Shown one piece after another: positions 7,990-16,938 of a DNA stretch of 64,000 nt. The notes below the pieces were generated by a model. It did no database searches and was not told where the DNA came from. It saw only the letters and a list, made by a program, of their open reading frames with translations. This DNA is from Oscillospiraceae bacterium (lineage in GTDB: Bacteria; Bacillota; Clostridia; Oscillospirales; Oscillospiraceae). The position numbers were made by a program, and so were the translations under genes. Within the stretch, counting starts at the first letter, position 1, and each line of letters begins with the position of its first letter. The stretch covers positions 62,001 to 126,000 of the forward strand of contig CAJTFN010000011.1 of the NCBI GenBank assembly GCA_910575815.1, in the 5' to 3' direction.

Positions 7990-9528
7990 ATGGAACTGGA
8001 ACTAAAAAAAGTGTCTCTGGACACCTATGAATCAGGAGGAGAGCTGACTCTGACCCAAGAGGAAACCACGGAGACGATCGTACCGGATTACTGCCCCGAC
8101 ATTGCCCGGATCATCCAGACGGACGGGAAGGTTTACCTCCACAGCCGGGAGTTGCGGGAGGGGAAGGCGGAACTCTCCGGCACGGTCCGGGTCACGGTTC
8201 TCTACACCCCTGACGGGGAGAGCGGTGTTCGCACTTTGGAATTCGCCATCCCCTTTACCGCGGAGAGCGATAGCCGGGCTTTGCCGAATTGCCAGCATCT
8301 GACAGCGGAGACCGAAACCGAGTTTTTGGAGGCCCGGATGCTGAATCCCCGGAAGATTTTCACCCACTGCAAGCTGGTGACCCACATCAACGGCTACCAG
8401 AGAAGTCCCCTGGTGTTTTGCACAGACACGGAGGCGGAGCCGGGGCTTCAGGTGGAAAAACGGCAGGAGCGGCAGCATGCCATCCTCCTGACCCACATTG
8501 CGGAGAAAGATTTCACCTTCACAGAGGAGATGAACCTCTCTCCAGGCCGGGATGGAGCGGCGGAGCTGCTGACCAGCCAGGTGTCCAGCACAGTGACGGA
8601 AACCAAGATCGTGGGCAGTAAGCTGATTTTTAAGGGCCTATTTTCCGTCAGCTTGCTGTACCGGGACTTAAACGGCAGCTGTGGCTCCGTTACCTCTGAG
8701 CTGCCCTTCTCTCAGATCATGGAGGTGGAGGGAGCCCTGGAGGGCAGCGCGGCCAGTCTGCAATTGCAGCTCACCGGCACAGACTTCCAAATTGACGGCG
8801 ATGATCCCGAGGGCCGCCAGATTGCGGTTACTCTGTATCTTCACGCCACGGCGCTGCTCCGGGAGGAACAGGAGCTGACGCTGCTCAGCGATCTCTATTC
8901 CACCGCCTATGACATGACCTATGAGGCCGCGCCGCTGAACCTCACCAGCTTCCGGGAGACCCTGACCCGCCGCCAAACCCTGCGAGAGGTTCTGGAGATC
9001 GGTGTAGTGGCGGAGTCCGTCCTGGCCCTGTCGGCCAACTGCGGCGCGGTTTCTGTCAGCCGGGAGGGCAATATGGCAGTCCTCCGGACTGGGGTTACCG
9101 TTCGGGCCATGTATTTAGACGAGGGCGGCGTCCCTTTGGTAACCGAGCGGAGCATCGACGCCAGCTGCCAGCTGGAGCTGCCGGAAGACTGCCGGATCAC
9201 TGCCCGGGCCATCTGCGCGGAGGAAGTCCAGGGGACCTTAGGGGACCGGGGCATCGAGGTTCGCTTCCCGGTGGACTTTCATGTGGAGGCGGCGGCCAGA
9301 GTGAAGAAGGTCTGCGTCTCCTCCGCCAAGCTGGACACGGAGACCGCCAAAGACCTGGCCGGCGCCCCCTCTCTGGTCTTACGGTGCATCGGGCGGCAGG
9401 AGAGCGCCTGGGATTTGGCTAAGAAATACAACACCACCATTGCCGCCATCCTCGCAGCCAACCAGCTGGAGAACGAGGAGGAAATCCCGCAAGATCAGCT
9501 GTTGCTGATTCCCAGAAAACGGGCATAG
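7990..9528 (+). CDS. SipL-like SPOCS/LysM spore-coat morphogenetic protein
   Basis: In Clostridioides difficile, SipL binds SpoIVA through its LysM domain and helps coat assembly around the forespore. This 512-residue protein has the DUF3794/SPOCS organisation: an N-terminal segment with IVPDYCPDIARI, a second SPOCS-like block with similar beta-rich repeats, and a C-terminal LysM domain (WDLAKKYNTTIAAILAANQL). ATG 7990 is chosen because AAGGAAGGA at 7972-7980 precedes it; ATG 7951 lacks such a box and falls just downstream of the predicted promoter. SpoVM lies just upstream and spoIVA about 2.7 kb downstream. Several paralogous SPOCS proteins exist in Clostridia, so strict orthology to SipL is inferred. 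Confidence 0.82.
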   Translation: MELELKKVSLDTYESGGELTLTQEETTETIVPDYCPDIARIIQTDGKVYLHSRELREGKAELSGTVRVTVLYTPDGESGVRTLEFAIPFTAESDSRALPNCQHLTAETETEFLEARMLNPRKIFTHCKLVTHINGYQRSPLVFCTDTEAEPGLQVEKRQERQHAILLTHIAEKDFTFTEEMNLSPGRDGAAELLTSQVSSTVTETKIVGSKLIFKGLFSVSLLYRDLNGSCGSVTSELPFSQIMEVEGALEGSAASLQLQLTGTDFQIDGDDPEGRQIAVTLYLHATALLREEQELTLLSDLYSTAYDMTYEAAPLNLTSFRETLTRRQTLREVLEIGVVAESVLALSANCGAVSVSREGNMAVLRTGVTVRAMYLDEGGVPLVTERSIDASCQLELPEDCRITARAICAEEVQGTLGDRGIEVRFPVDFHVEAAARVKKVCVSSAKLDTETAKDLAGAPSLVLRCIGRQESAWDLAKKYNTTIAAILAANQLENEEEIPQDQLLLIPRKRA

Positions 9529-9576
9529 CCATTGGAATTCCGGCGGTCCCGGAAATATCGTTTCCTCTGAAATGCG

Positions 9577-9613
9577 AAAAAGTGAGCGGAAGCTTTGCAT
9601 CCGCTCACTTTTT
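9577..9613. terminator. Bidirectional intrinsic terminator
   Basis: A 14-bp inverted repeat (AAAAAGTGAGCGGA / TCCGCTCACTTTTT) with a 9-base loop has A-runs and T-runs on its two sides. It sits between two convergent genes and can stop transcription from both. Confidence 0.9.
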
Positions 9614-9617
9614 CCCA

Positions 9618-10385
9618 TTAATCATTGGCGTACCGGGAGAGGAACTGCTTGGTTCGCTCCTCCTTTGGATGGTCGATGACGTCTCCCGGAGCGCCCTGTT
9701 CCACAATAACGCCACTGTCCATAAAAATCACCTGGTCAGCCACATCCCGGGCAAAGGCCATTTCATGGGTGACGATGATCATGGTGGTCTTCTGTTCCGC
9801 CAGGGAACGGATTACCCGCAGCACCTCGCCGGTGAGCTCCGGGTCCAGGGCAGAGGTAGGCTCGTCAAAGCACAGAATATCCGGATGCAGGGCCAGCGCC
9901 CGGGCAATGGCGACCCGCTGCTGTTGTCCGCCGGAAAGCTGGTGGGGAAAGTGCCCCACCCGGTCGGCCAAGCCCATGCGGGCCAGCAATTCTTCTCCCG
10001 CCTGCTGAATACTTTCCTTACTTTCGCCGCCCCGTTCCTTGGCCAGGAGCTCCCGAGCCAGGGTGACGTTTTGCAGAGCCGTGTATTGGGGGAAGAGATT
10101 GAAGTTCTGGAACACCAGGCCAAAGTGGAGCCGCTTCTTTCGAATCTCACTCTCCAGTTGGGTTTTGGGGTCATTAGCGTCAAAGATCACGTTCCCTTTG
10201 ACGGCGATGGAGCCATGGTCCGGCCGTTCCAGGAAATTCAGGCAGCGCAGCAGCGTGGTCTTGCCGGAGCCGGAGGAGCCGATGATGGACAGGGCCTGCC
10301 CCTGTTCCAGGGAGAAGCTGATATCGGTGAGGACACGTGTCGCGCCGAAGTGCTTTTCAATGTGATTGACCTCCAGAATGGACAT
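9618..10385 (-). CDS. Polar amino-acid ABC transporter ATPase (GlnQ type)
   Basis: Cytosolic ATPase of a polar amino-acid importer. The 255-residue protein shows Walker [11 protein letters not shown]-loop [10 protein letters not shown], signature [15 protein letters not shown] and Walker [13 protein letters not shown], followed by the H-loop VTHEM. Its gene is the last of a three-gene unit (binding protein, permease, ATPase) on the minus strand, with a 13-base gap after the permease. Substrate specificity within the polar amino acids cannot be told from the sequence. Confidence 0.93.
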   Translation of the reverse strand: MSILEVNHIEKHFGATRVLTDISFSLEQGQALSIIGSSGSGKTTLLRCLNFLERPDHGSIAVKGNVIFDANDPKTQLESEIRKKRLHFGLVFQNFNLFPQYTALQNVTLARELLAKERGGESKESIQQAGEELLARMGLADRVGHFPHQLSGGQQQRVAIARALALHPDILCFDEPTSALDPELTGEVLRVIRSLAEQKTTMIIVTHEMAFARDVADQVIFMDSGVIVEQGAPGDVIDHPKEERTKQFLSRYAND

Positions 10386-10398
10386 ATCCGCTTCCTCC

Positions 10399-11037
10399 TT
10401 ATTGAAAATAGTCCAGCTTCTTTTCCATCTGATTTAAGAGAATGGTCAGGATGCCGCTCAGGATCAGGTAGAAAACCGCCGTATAGAACAGGGGCCAGAT
10501 CAGCCCCTTTTTGATGTAGCTCTCTCCCATCCAGATCAGCTCATAAACGGAAATGACCCGGACCAGGGAGGTGTCTTTCACCAAGGTGATAAACTCGTTG
10601 CCCATGGGAGGAACGATGCGCTTGATGACCTGAAGCAGCGTGACCTTGAAGAAGATCTGCGGTTTTGTCATGCCCAGCACCTGTCCCGCCTCGTATTGGC
10701 CCCGGGGAACGGACTGGATGCCTCCCCGATAGATCTCGGAAAAGTAACAGGCGTAGTTTACCACGAAGGCCACCAGGGCCGCCGTGAAGCGGGGAAGAAG
10801 AGGGAGACCAAACAGGAGGCCGGGACCGTAGAAGATAATCAAGATCTGAATCATCAACGGGGAACCCCGTATGATCCAGACCACCGTCTGAATCAGCCAG
10901 CGCAGGGGTGCAAAGCGGCTCATGGAGCCAAAGCTGATTACTAACCCCAGAGGCAGGGCGAAGAGCAGCGTGAGGAAGAAAAGCTTGAGGGTGGTTCCCA
11001 TCCCCTCCAACAAACTCAGGGTTACGGGTATCAACAT
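10399..11037 (-). CDS. Polar amino-acid ABC transporter permease
   Basis: Membrane subunit of the importer, 212 residues, of the HisM/GlnP family. Hydrophobic segments span the protein, and the ATPase-docking EAA-like loop is visible as [23 protein letters not shown] near residues 110-135. The family motif RGSPLMIQ is at about 58. It sits between the binding-protein and ATPase genes. Confidence 0.92.
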   Translation of the reverse strand: MLIPVTLSLLEGMGTTLKLFFLTLLFALPLGLVISFGSMSRFAPLRWLIQTVVWIIRGSPLMIQILIIFYGPGLLFGLPLLPRFTAALVAFVVNYACYFSEIYRGGIQSVPRGQYEAGQVLGMTKPQIFFKVTLLQVIKRIVPPMGNEFITLVKDTSLVRVISVYELIWMGESYIKKGLIWPLFYTAVFYLILSGILTILLNQMEKKLDYFQ

Positions 11038-11110
11038 GCGGGACGTCTCCTTTCAAAGCCGGGAAGGGCAGAGGGCTTTCAAAGCCCTCTGCCCAAGGTC
11101 CGCAGGCCGT

Positions 11111-11998
11111 TTATTGTTCAATTACAGATTCCTGCACGCCGTAGGTGGTGGCAACCTCCATCACCGTGCCGGCGGCATAGGCCTCTTTCCAGAAGGCGTT
11201 GAAGGCGTTGGTCAGGTCGGAGCCCTTGCGGAAGCCCACGCCGTACTCCTCGTCGTTGAGCTGAACGGTGTAGGTCAGATCGGGATAGCTGGTGCCCTCA
11301 CCGATCATGGCGCCGGCCATCAAGAGGTCGATGACGGCGGCCTCAGAGGCGCCGGAGGCCACTTCCATCACGGCGGCGGCCTGGTTCTGCATAGCGGTGT
11401 AGGAGATGCCCAGGGCGTCCAGCTGCTCCGCGCCGGCAGAGCCGTTCTCCACGGCAAAGGCCAGCCCGCTGAGGCTTTCCACCGTCTGGTACTGGTCCGC
11501 CTTGGCGGCGGGAACCACCACCACCTGACCATTGAGGCAGTAGGGCTCAGAGGTGCTCATCAGCGCCTTCACATCGTCGGTGAGGGTCATGCCGTTCCAG
11601 ACCACGTCGATGGCCTTGGTATCCAGCTCCATGGACTTTGCGTCCCAGTCGGCCAGCTCCAGAAACTCGACCTTCACGCCAAGGCTCTCGGCAAAGGCCT
11701 TGGCCATATCGGCGTCAAAGCCGATCCACTCGTCGCTGCCGCTGTCCTTGTAATCCATGGGAGCGAAGTCGGTCATGCCGACAATCAAAGTTCCCTTCCC
11801 CTGGACATAGGCGAGGTCACTGTCGGCCGCCTCCTGGTCGCTGCCTTCGGAAGAGGCGCCGGTATCGGCAGGAGTGCCGGAATCGGCGGGAGGGGCGTCC
11901 TTCCCATCGCTGCTGCCGTTTCCTCCGCAGGCGGCAAGGCTCAATACCATTGCCAGGGCCAGCAGAAGGGCCCAGAGTTTGCTGCTTCTTTTCATCAT
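11111..11998 (-). CDS. Polar amino-acid ABC transporter substrate-binding lipoprotein
   Basis: Extracellular binding lipoprotein of about 295 residues. The N-terminus is a lipoprotein signal with lipobox LAAC, the lipidated cysteine being at about residue 24. An acidic Ser/Gly/Asp linker and a periplasmic-binding-protein type 2 fold follow (IVGMTDFAPMDYKD, IGFDADMAKAFAESLGVKVEF). GGAGG, 6 bases upstream on the minus strand, supports ATG 11998 over a start at 12025. It is the first gene of the transporter operon. The ligand is probably a polar amino acid; the exact one is unknown. Confidence 0.9.
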   Translation of the reverse strand: MMKRSSKLWALLLALAMVLSLAACGGNGSSDGKDAPPADSGTPADTGASSEGSDQEAADSDLAYVQGKGTLIVGMTDFAPMDYKDSGSDEWIGFDADMAKAFAESLGVKVEFLELADWDAKSMELDTKAIDVVWNGMTLTDDVKALMSTSEPYCLNGQVVVVPAAKADQYQTVESLSGLAFAVENGSAGAEQLDALGISYTAMQNQAAAVMEVASGASEAAVIDLLMAGAMIGEGTSYPDLTYTVQLNDEEYGVGFRKGSDLTNAFNAFWKEAYAAGTVMEVATTYGVQESVIEQ

Positions 11999-12150
11999 GA
12001 ACTTCCTCCAAATCGGAACAGGCACCGCCTGTTCGTTTAATACGGTAGCAGTTTACCATATTAAAGAGATCCTGTAAAGCATGAATTCGACCAAATCACC
12101 CTGGAGGTTTCCACAAGTTCTTTGTGCGCTTTCTCCAAAACAAGACGGGC

Positions 12151-12181
12151 TGTCATACTTTTCCCACAGCGGACATAGAGT
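12151..12181 (+). promoter_or_regulatory. Sigma-E-like promoter of spoIVA
   Basis: CATACTT at 12154-12160 and CATAGAGT at 12174-12181 are separated by 13 bases. Spacing and -10 octamer are identical to the element before the SipL-like gene, so both would fire in the mother cell. Confidence 0.55.
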
Positions 12182-12219
12182 GGGAATATGAATATGGAGC
12201 GGAAAAAGGACGGGATACT

Positions 12220-13695
12220 ATGAACACAACCATCTATCAGAATATCGCCACCCGCACGGCGGGGGATATCTACATCGGCGTGGTGGGCCCGGTGCGGACC
12301 GGCAAGTCCACCTTTATCAAGCGCTTCATGGAGACTCAGGTAATTCCGAATATTGAAAATGTGTACCGGAAGGAGCGGGCCCGGGATGAGCTGCCCCAAA
12401 GCGGCTCCGGACGGACCATCATGACGGCGGAGCCCAAGTTTGTTCCGGAGGAGGCCGCCCAGGTTCAGCTGCCCGACGGCGCTTCCTTCTCCGTGCGGCT
12501 CATCGACTGCGTGGGATACATGGTTCGGGGCGCCATCGGCCAGTTTGAGGACGACGCGCCCCGGATGGTCACCACTCCCTGGTATGACCACGAAATCCCC
12601 ATGACCGAGGCGGCGGAGATCGGCACTCGAAAAGTGATTTCGGAGCACTCCACCATCGGCATTGTCATCACCACCGACGGCACCGTCTCCGACATCCCCC
12701 GGGAGGACTATCTGGAAGCGGAAGAACGGGTGGTTCGGGAACTCCAGGAGCTGGGAAAGCCCTTCATTGTTCTGCTGAACTCCGCGGACCCGAAGTCCGA
12801 CCGGGCGGAAGCCATTGCCCGGGACATTTCCTCCCGCTATGAGGTGAACTGTGTCCCGGTGAACTGTCTGGACCTGGGAGAGGAGGACGTGGCGGACATC
12901 CTCAAGGCCGTCCTCTATGAGTTTCCTATGCAGGAGCTGGACCTGTTCCTGCCTCCCTGGGTGGATGCCTTACCCACGGAGCATCCCATCAAGGCCAGCC
13001 TCTACGACGCAGTCCGCCAAGGCACCTCGCAGCTCCAGCATATCCGGGAGGTAGACGGCGTCATCGCCGCCCTGGGGGCCTGTGAGAACATCAGCGAGGC
13101 CAAGATCACGGCTATTGATTTGGGCACCGGCGTGGCGGCGGCCAGCCTCAGTCTGCCTCGGGAGCTGTTCTACCACACCTTGTCGGAGCAGTCCGGCTTC
13201 GAGGTGGGGGACGATGGGGACTTGATGAGCCTGCTGACCCGTCTGGCCGCGGTGAAGGCGGAGTACGACAAAGTGGCGGGAGCACTGCGGGATGTGAAGG
13301 AGACGGGCTACGGCATTGTGGTCCCCAGCATCGATGAGTTGAAACTGGAAGAGCCAGAGATCATGAAGCAGGGGGGCCGCTACGGAGTGAAGCTGAAAGC
13401 CAGCGCGCCCAGCATCCATATGATCCGGGCGGATATCGAGACCGCCGTCTCGCCCATTGTGGGGAACGAGAAGCAGTCGGAGGACATGGTGAACTATCTC
13501 CTCCAGGAGTTCGAGGGGGACACCAGCAAAATCTGGCAGTCCAACATCTTTGGCCGGAGCTTCCACGAGCTGGTCAGCGACGATCTGCAGGGCAAGCTGA
13601 AACGGATGCCGGACGACGCCCGGAAGAAGCTGCAAGAGACCCTGACCCGCATCATCAACGAGGGCAGCGGGGGACTGATCTGCATCATCCTGTGA
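12220..13695 (+). CDS. spoIVA: Stage IV sporulation protein A, coat basement ATPase
   Basis: ATPase that polymerises on the outer forespore membrane to form the coat basement. At 491 residues it has the family length. The Walker A box GPVRTGKST is near residue 24, followed by SpoIVA-specific stretches such as ENVYRKERARDELPQSG and DCVGYMVRGAIG; the C-terminus ends GSGGLICIIL. ATG 12220 follows an AAAAAGGA box; the frame upstream is untranslated leader. A sigma-E-like promoter lies about 40 bases upstream and a strong terminator follows. SpoVM, its membrane anchor, and a SipL-like partner are encoded nearby. Confidence 0.96.
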   Translation: MNTTIYQNIATRTAGDIYIGVVGPVRTGKSTFIKRFMETQVIPNIENVYRKERARDELPQSGSGRTIMTAEPKFVPEEAAQVQLPDGASFSVRLIDCVGYMVRGAIGQFEDDAPRMVTTPWYDHEIPMTEAAEIGTRKVISEHSTIGIVITTDGTVSDIPREDYLEAEERVVRELQELGKPFIVLLNSADPKSDRAEAIARDISSRYEVNCVPVNCLDLGEEDVADILKAVLYEFPMQELDLFLPPWVDALPTEHPIKASLYDAVRQGTSQLQHIREVDGVIAALGACENISEAKITAIDLGTGVAAASLSLPRELFYHTLSEQSGFEVGDDGDLMSLLTRLAAVKAEYDKVAGALRDVKETGYGIVVPSIDELKLEEPEIMKQGGRYGVKLKASAPSIHMIRADIETAVSPIVGNEKQSEDMVNYLLQEFEGDTSKIWQSNIFGRSFHELVSDDLQGKLKRMPDDARKKLQETLTRIINEGSGGLICIIL

Positions 13696-13697
13696 CG

Positions 13698-13732
13698 AAA
13701 GCGGGCATGGAGACCATCCATGCCCGCTTTTT
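13698..13732 (+). terminator. Intrinsic terminator after spoIVA
   Basis: A 14-bp stem (AAAGCGGGCATGGA / TCCATGCCCGCTTT) with a 5-base loop is followed by TTCC. It starts 3 bases after the spoIVA stop and may also serve the convergent CPCC gene. Confidence 0.88.
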
Positions 13733-13733
13733 C

Positions 13734-14060
13734 CTATGGAATTTCCTCCGGCAGAGGATTCCGCTTGGATTTCCGACATTCTTCCCGAACGGCGCCAAGC
13801 TTCCGGTAAGTCTCCCGGCCCTCCGCCAGGGTCATACCCCGGTTCTCATCGCTGGGCTGGTCCTCGCCGGGATCGAACACATCGTTTTCCCAAAGGCAGA
13901 CCGGGCAGATAAAGGCCAGAGCGTCCTCCTTTGGCACCGGGAAGGTTTTATAGCCGCAGCAGGGGCAGGGAAATTTCCCCGGCATGGGCGGAGCCTCTGG
14001 TTCCGCCGGGGTTTGCCTCGGTGTGGAGTCCTGTCCATTAACCGCTGTTGGATAAAGCAT
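13734..14060 (-). CDS. CPCC-type cysteine-rich zinc-ribbon protein
   Basis: A 108-residue protein with a CPCC domain: FPCPCCGYKTF near residue 32 and FICPVCLWENDVFDP near 52, giving two CxxC-type pairs expected to bind zinc. The tail GMTLAEGRETYRKLGAVREECR is typical of the family, whose function is unknown. ATG 14060 lies 11 bases after the stop of the upstream methyltransferase gene with a GAGGAAG box between them, so the two are probably cotranscribed. The longer open frame upstream overlaps that gene and is rejected. Confidence 0.75.
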   Translation of the reverse strand: MLYPTAVNGQDSTPRQTPAEPEAPPMPGKFPCPCCGYKTFPVPKEDALAFICPVCLWENDVFDPGEDQPSDENRGMTLAEGRETYRKLGAVREECRKSKRNPLPEEIP

Positions 14061-14071
14061 GGATTTCTTCC

Positions 14072-14602
14072 TCACAGCGCCGTACCTTTTTCCGGAATAT
14101 ACATCCCCGACAGGTCCGCGCCCTCCAGCTCCAGCAAAAAGCGCTTCTTCTCCACGCCTCCCGCATAGCCCGTCAGGCTGCCGTCCGTCCCCACCACCCG
14201 GTGGCAGGGAATGAGGATGGAAATGGGGTTGTGCCCCACGGCCCCGCCCACCGCCTGGGGGGAGGCGGGGACTCCGGCGGCTTTCAGGATCTTCGCCAGC
14301 GCACCGTAAGTTGTGGTTTCCCCAAAGGGGATTTCCAGCAGCCGTTTCCACACCTTTTTCCGGAATTCACTCCCTTCAGGAGCCAGCGGTGGCAGGGGAG
14401 GGAGATCCCGCTTTGCAAAATAGGCCTCCAACCAGTCCTCCGCCTGACGGAAAACCGGTAAATCCGCCCGTTCCTCCGCCGTTTCCTCCAAACCAGCGGC
14501 AAAGTATTTCTGCCCCTCCAGCCACAGGCCAAGAATGTGCTCCCCGTCGGAGGCCAGGGACAGGGGACCCAGGGGGGATACCAGCGTTGTTCGATACGTC
14601 AT
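14072..14602 (-). CDS. ogt: Methylated-DNA--protein-cysteine methyltransferase
   Basis: Suicide repair enzyme that moves alkyl groups from O6-alkylguanine to its own cysteine. The active-site motif IPCHRVV is near residue 141, preceded by the helix-turn-helix GETTTYGALAKILKAAG. The 176-residue length fits. ATG 14602 is preferred over GTG 14611, because the GGAAGG box is only 1-2 bases from the GTG and about 10 from the ATG. Confidence 0.92.
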   Translation of the reverse strand: MTYRTTLVSPLGPLSLASDGEHILGLWLEGQKYFAAGLEETAEERADLPVFRQAEDWLEAYFAKRDLPPLPPLAPEGSEFRKKVWKRLLEIPFGETTTYGALAKILKAAGVPASPQAVGGAVGHNPISILIPCHRVVGTDGSLTGYAGGVEKKRFLLELEGADLSGMYIPEKGTAL

Positions 14603-14684
14603 CTGCCGCACCTTCCTCTCTTTTCTTTTAGATTCATTATGTTCTTTCCAAAACAGTCTTCCAGCGCAATCCGAAAAAGCACCG

Positions 14685-15140
14685 TCACTCGTAAGCGTGT
14701 TTTACTTGTACGATATCCTCCAACGAAAAATCCTCAATTTCCATAACGTTTTGCTTCAAAATCTCTTGGATATGTGTTGGAAGCGACGCAAAGTTCAATG
14801 GCTCTTTGGAAAAAGATTACTTCGTATAGTAGCCATGCAGGACACAAACTCCAGGTTTCGTACCGTCATCCGCGTCATAATAATAGAATCCCCGGTCCGA
14901 GAAATCCCGCGCGACCTGCTCCGCACGCTCTGTCTGGCGGAAACACAATTCGCTGGTTGTACGTTTTTCGATACCATTGAAATATCCGATTAGCGCCTCC
15001 GCTCTTTCCCGGTCTTCGCAGACAAACTCCGGTATGCAGCCTTCGCCCGCGCTGCAAAATACCGCGATATTTCCCCGGCGGTCAACGCCGTACCACTCCA
15101 TATCCATCACGAAACATTCCTCGGAGCCAATTCTTGACAT
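14685..15140 (-). pseudogene. Small acidic hypothetical gene interrupted by an in-frame TAA
   Basis: From ATG 15140 (GGGAG box upstream) the frame encodes 107 residues (MSRIGSEECFVMDMEWYGVD to VCVLHGYYTK) and meets TAA at 14819-14817. The same frame then continues for 43 more sense codons with protein-like sequence (PLNFASLPTHIQEILKQNV) to TGA at 14687-14685. The C-terminal part therefore looks cut off by one nonsense codon. I do not recognise the family; the acidic, aromatic-rich N-terminal half resembles small immunity-type proteins. The tail may instead be chance sequence, in which case the intact CDS is 14817-15140. Confidence 0.5.
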
Positions 15141-15342
15141 GGCGGTTTCTCCCTATGATGCAGTGGATTTCAAGAGCACGCGCCCTTATAAAGGCATATT
15201 CTCAGGCAAGCCGCTTTTAATCATACTCATTATACCGGAACAAATGTATCAGATCAAGTCTTTTTTACTCCCTGGGCCGCCAAATTGCCAATGGTTTCAG
15301 ATAGCAACGCCGTTCTTGCGTGGGTTTTGAGAAGGACCGCCC

Positions 15343-15371
15343 TTGCAAGACGGCCCGCCTCGTGTTACTAT
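15343..15371 (+). promoter_or_regulatory. Vegetative promoter of coaX
   Basis: TTGCAA at 15343-15348 and TACTAT at 15366-15371 are separated by 17 bases, a good sigma-A match. The start codon lies 41 bases further on. Confidence 0.7.
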
Positions 15372-15411
15372 AGAACCATACAATCAACCCGCGACGAAAG
15401 GAGTAATTTTC

Positions 15412-16182
15412 ATGCTGCTTGCCATTGATGTCGGTAACTCCACCACCTCTGTGGGCCTCTTTGACCGGGACAAGACCCTTCGTTTTCTGGCCTCTCTGGA
15501 CACAGACAGCCGGAAAACCGCCGATCAAATCAGCATTGACCTGATGAACCTGTTCACTCTCTATCACTTCAGCTATAAAGACGTCACCGGGGCAATTCTG
15601 TGTAACGTGGTTCCGCCGCTAAATTTCATGATGGAAAAAGCCCTGACCCGTCTTCTGGGCAAGCCGCCCATGGTCGTGGGGCCCGGCGTCAAAACCGGAC
15701 TGAACATCCGCCTGACGGTTCAGACCCAGGTGGGAGCGGACATCGTGGCGGACGCTGTGGCGGCTCTGGAGAAGTTCACGCCTCCTATCATTACCATCGA
15801 CATGGGCACCGCCACTACCATCGGTGTGATCTCTGAGGGCCGGACCTATGAGGGGGGCCTGCTGCTGCCGGGAGTCAACGTGTCCCTGGAGGCCCTGAGC
15901 CGCCGGGCGGCCCAACTGCCGGACATCTCTCTCCAACACCCCAAGTCCCTGATCGGGAAAAATACCGAAGACTGCATGCGCTCCGGCATTGTCTACGGCA
16001 CCGCCGGAATGTTGGATGGCATCATTGACCGCATCCGGGAGGAATTCCCGGGCCGGGAGGTCAGCGTTGTGGCAACGGGGGGGAATGCCCCGGTAATCGT
16101 ACGCTACTGTCGAAACCGGATCCTCTATGACAAGTTCCTCCTGATGGACGGGCTGTGGACCATTTATCAGAAAAACCACTGA
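15412..16182 (+). CDS. coaX: Type III pantothenate kinase
   Basis: First step of coenzyme A synthesis, phosphorylating pantothenate. The 256-residue protein has the ASKHA phosphate motif AIDVGNSTTSVGLFD at the N-terminus, PGVKTGLNIR near 85, VADAVAALEKF and DMGTATTIGVI near 120-132, and ATGGNA near the C-terminus. GAAAGGAG at 15395-15402 supports ATG 15412; the frame upstream contains the promoter. It is followed by a hairpin terminator and is probably monocistronic. Confidence 0.95.
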   Translation: MLLAIDVGNSTTSVGLFDRDKTLRFLASLDTDSRKTADQISIDLMNLFTLYHFSYKDVTGAILCNVVPPLNFMMEKALTRLLGKPPMVVGPGVKTGLNIRLTVQTQVGADIVADAVAALEKFTPPIITIDMGTATTIGVISEGRTYEGGLLLPGVNVSLEALSRRAAQLPDISLQHPKSLIGKNTEDCMRSGIVYGTAGMLDGIIDRIREEFPGREVSVVATGGNAPVIVRYCRNRILYDKFLLMDGLWTIYQKNH

Positions 16183-16257
16183 ATGTTCAAATCTGCGGAA
16201 AGCCATTTGCAGCAGCGCGGCAGGGAGGCAGATTATAACCGCCAAAAGATTCATCAA

Positions 16258-16292
16258 GCCGCCTGTCCGGGTTCACCGGCAGGCGGCTTTTT
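16258..16292 (+). terminator. Intrinsic terminator after coaX
   Basis: A 9-bp stem (AGCCGCCTG / CAGGCGGCT) with an inner CCGG pairing is followed by TTTTTC. Confidence 0.85.
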
Positions 16293-16383
16293 CGAAAATT
16301 ATGAAATAAACGGGAACGCCCGCCCGACTTTTCCGTCTGTACCAGTGAAGGGACCTTCCATCAAAGACGAAAGGGGAGCGATT

Positions 16384-16938
16384 ATGGAAGACTGTGCCAT
16401 CGTAAATTTATACTGGTCCCGGGACCCGGAGGCCATCCGACGGACCGGCGAGAAATACGGCGGATACTGCCGGGCCATTGCCCGGAACATTCTAGCGGAT
16501 TACCGGGACGCGGAGGAGTGTGTCAACGACACCTGGCTCAACGCCTGGAATTCCATGCCCAAAGACCGTCCCAGCCTTTTGGCCCCATATCTGGGAAAAA
16601 TCACTCGGAACTTAGCTCTGAGCCGCTGGCGAGCCGGACACGCGGAGAAACGGGGAGGGGGCGAACTCCCCTTGGTTTTAGACGAATTAACAGAGTGCGT
16701 TTCCCCAGGCGGCGTTCTCCAGTCTCTGGAGGCGGCGGAGCTGGAAGAGGCGGTGAATCGTTTTCTTGGCGCCCTGCCGGAGCGGGAGCGCAGCGTCTTC
16801 CTCCGGCGGTACTGGTTCGCCGAACCTATGGCAGACATTGCCAAACGCTACGGCATGAGGGAAGTCACCGTGCGAACCAGCCTGTTTCGCAGCCGGGAGA
16901 AGCTGCGGCGCTATTTGGAAAAGGAGGCGCTTCTATGA
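16384..16938 (+). CDS. ECF-type RNA polymerase sigma factor
   Basis: A 184-residue sigma-70-family regulator. Region 2 is visible as YCRAIARNILADYRDAEECVNDTWLNAWN (residues about 28-56) and region 4 as LPERERSVFLRRYWFAEPMADIAKRYGMREVTVRTSLFRSREKLRRYL (about 125-175). AAGGGGAG at 16371-16378 precedes ATG 16384. The stop overlaps the start of a membrane protein gene (ATGA), the usual arrangement of a sigma factor with its membrane regulator. The controlled genes are unknown. Confidence 0.88.
   Translation: MEDCAIVNLYWSRDPEAIRRTGEKYGGYCRAIARNILADYRDAEECVNDTWLNAWNSMPKDRPSLLAPYLGKITRNLALSRWRAGHAEKRGGGELPLVLDELTECVSPGGVLQSLEAAELEEAVNRFLGALPERERSVFLRRYWFAEPMADIAKRYGMREVTVRTSLFRSREKLRRYLEKEALL

Noticed and set aside
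13734-14351. Long minus-strand version of the CPCC protein (205 residues)
   Set aside because: Its N-terminal half is a shadow of the O6-alkylguanine methyltransferase gene; ATG 14060 with its own binding site follows that gene's stop.
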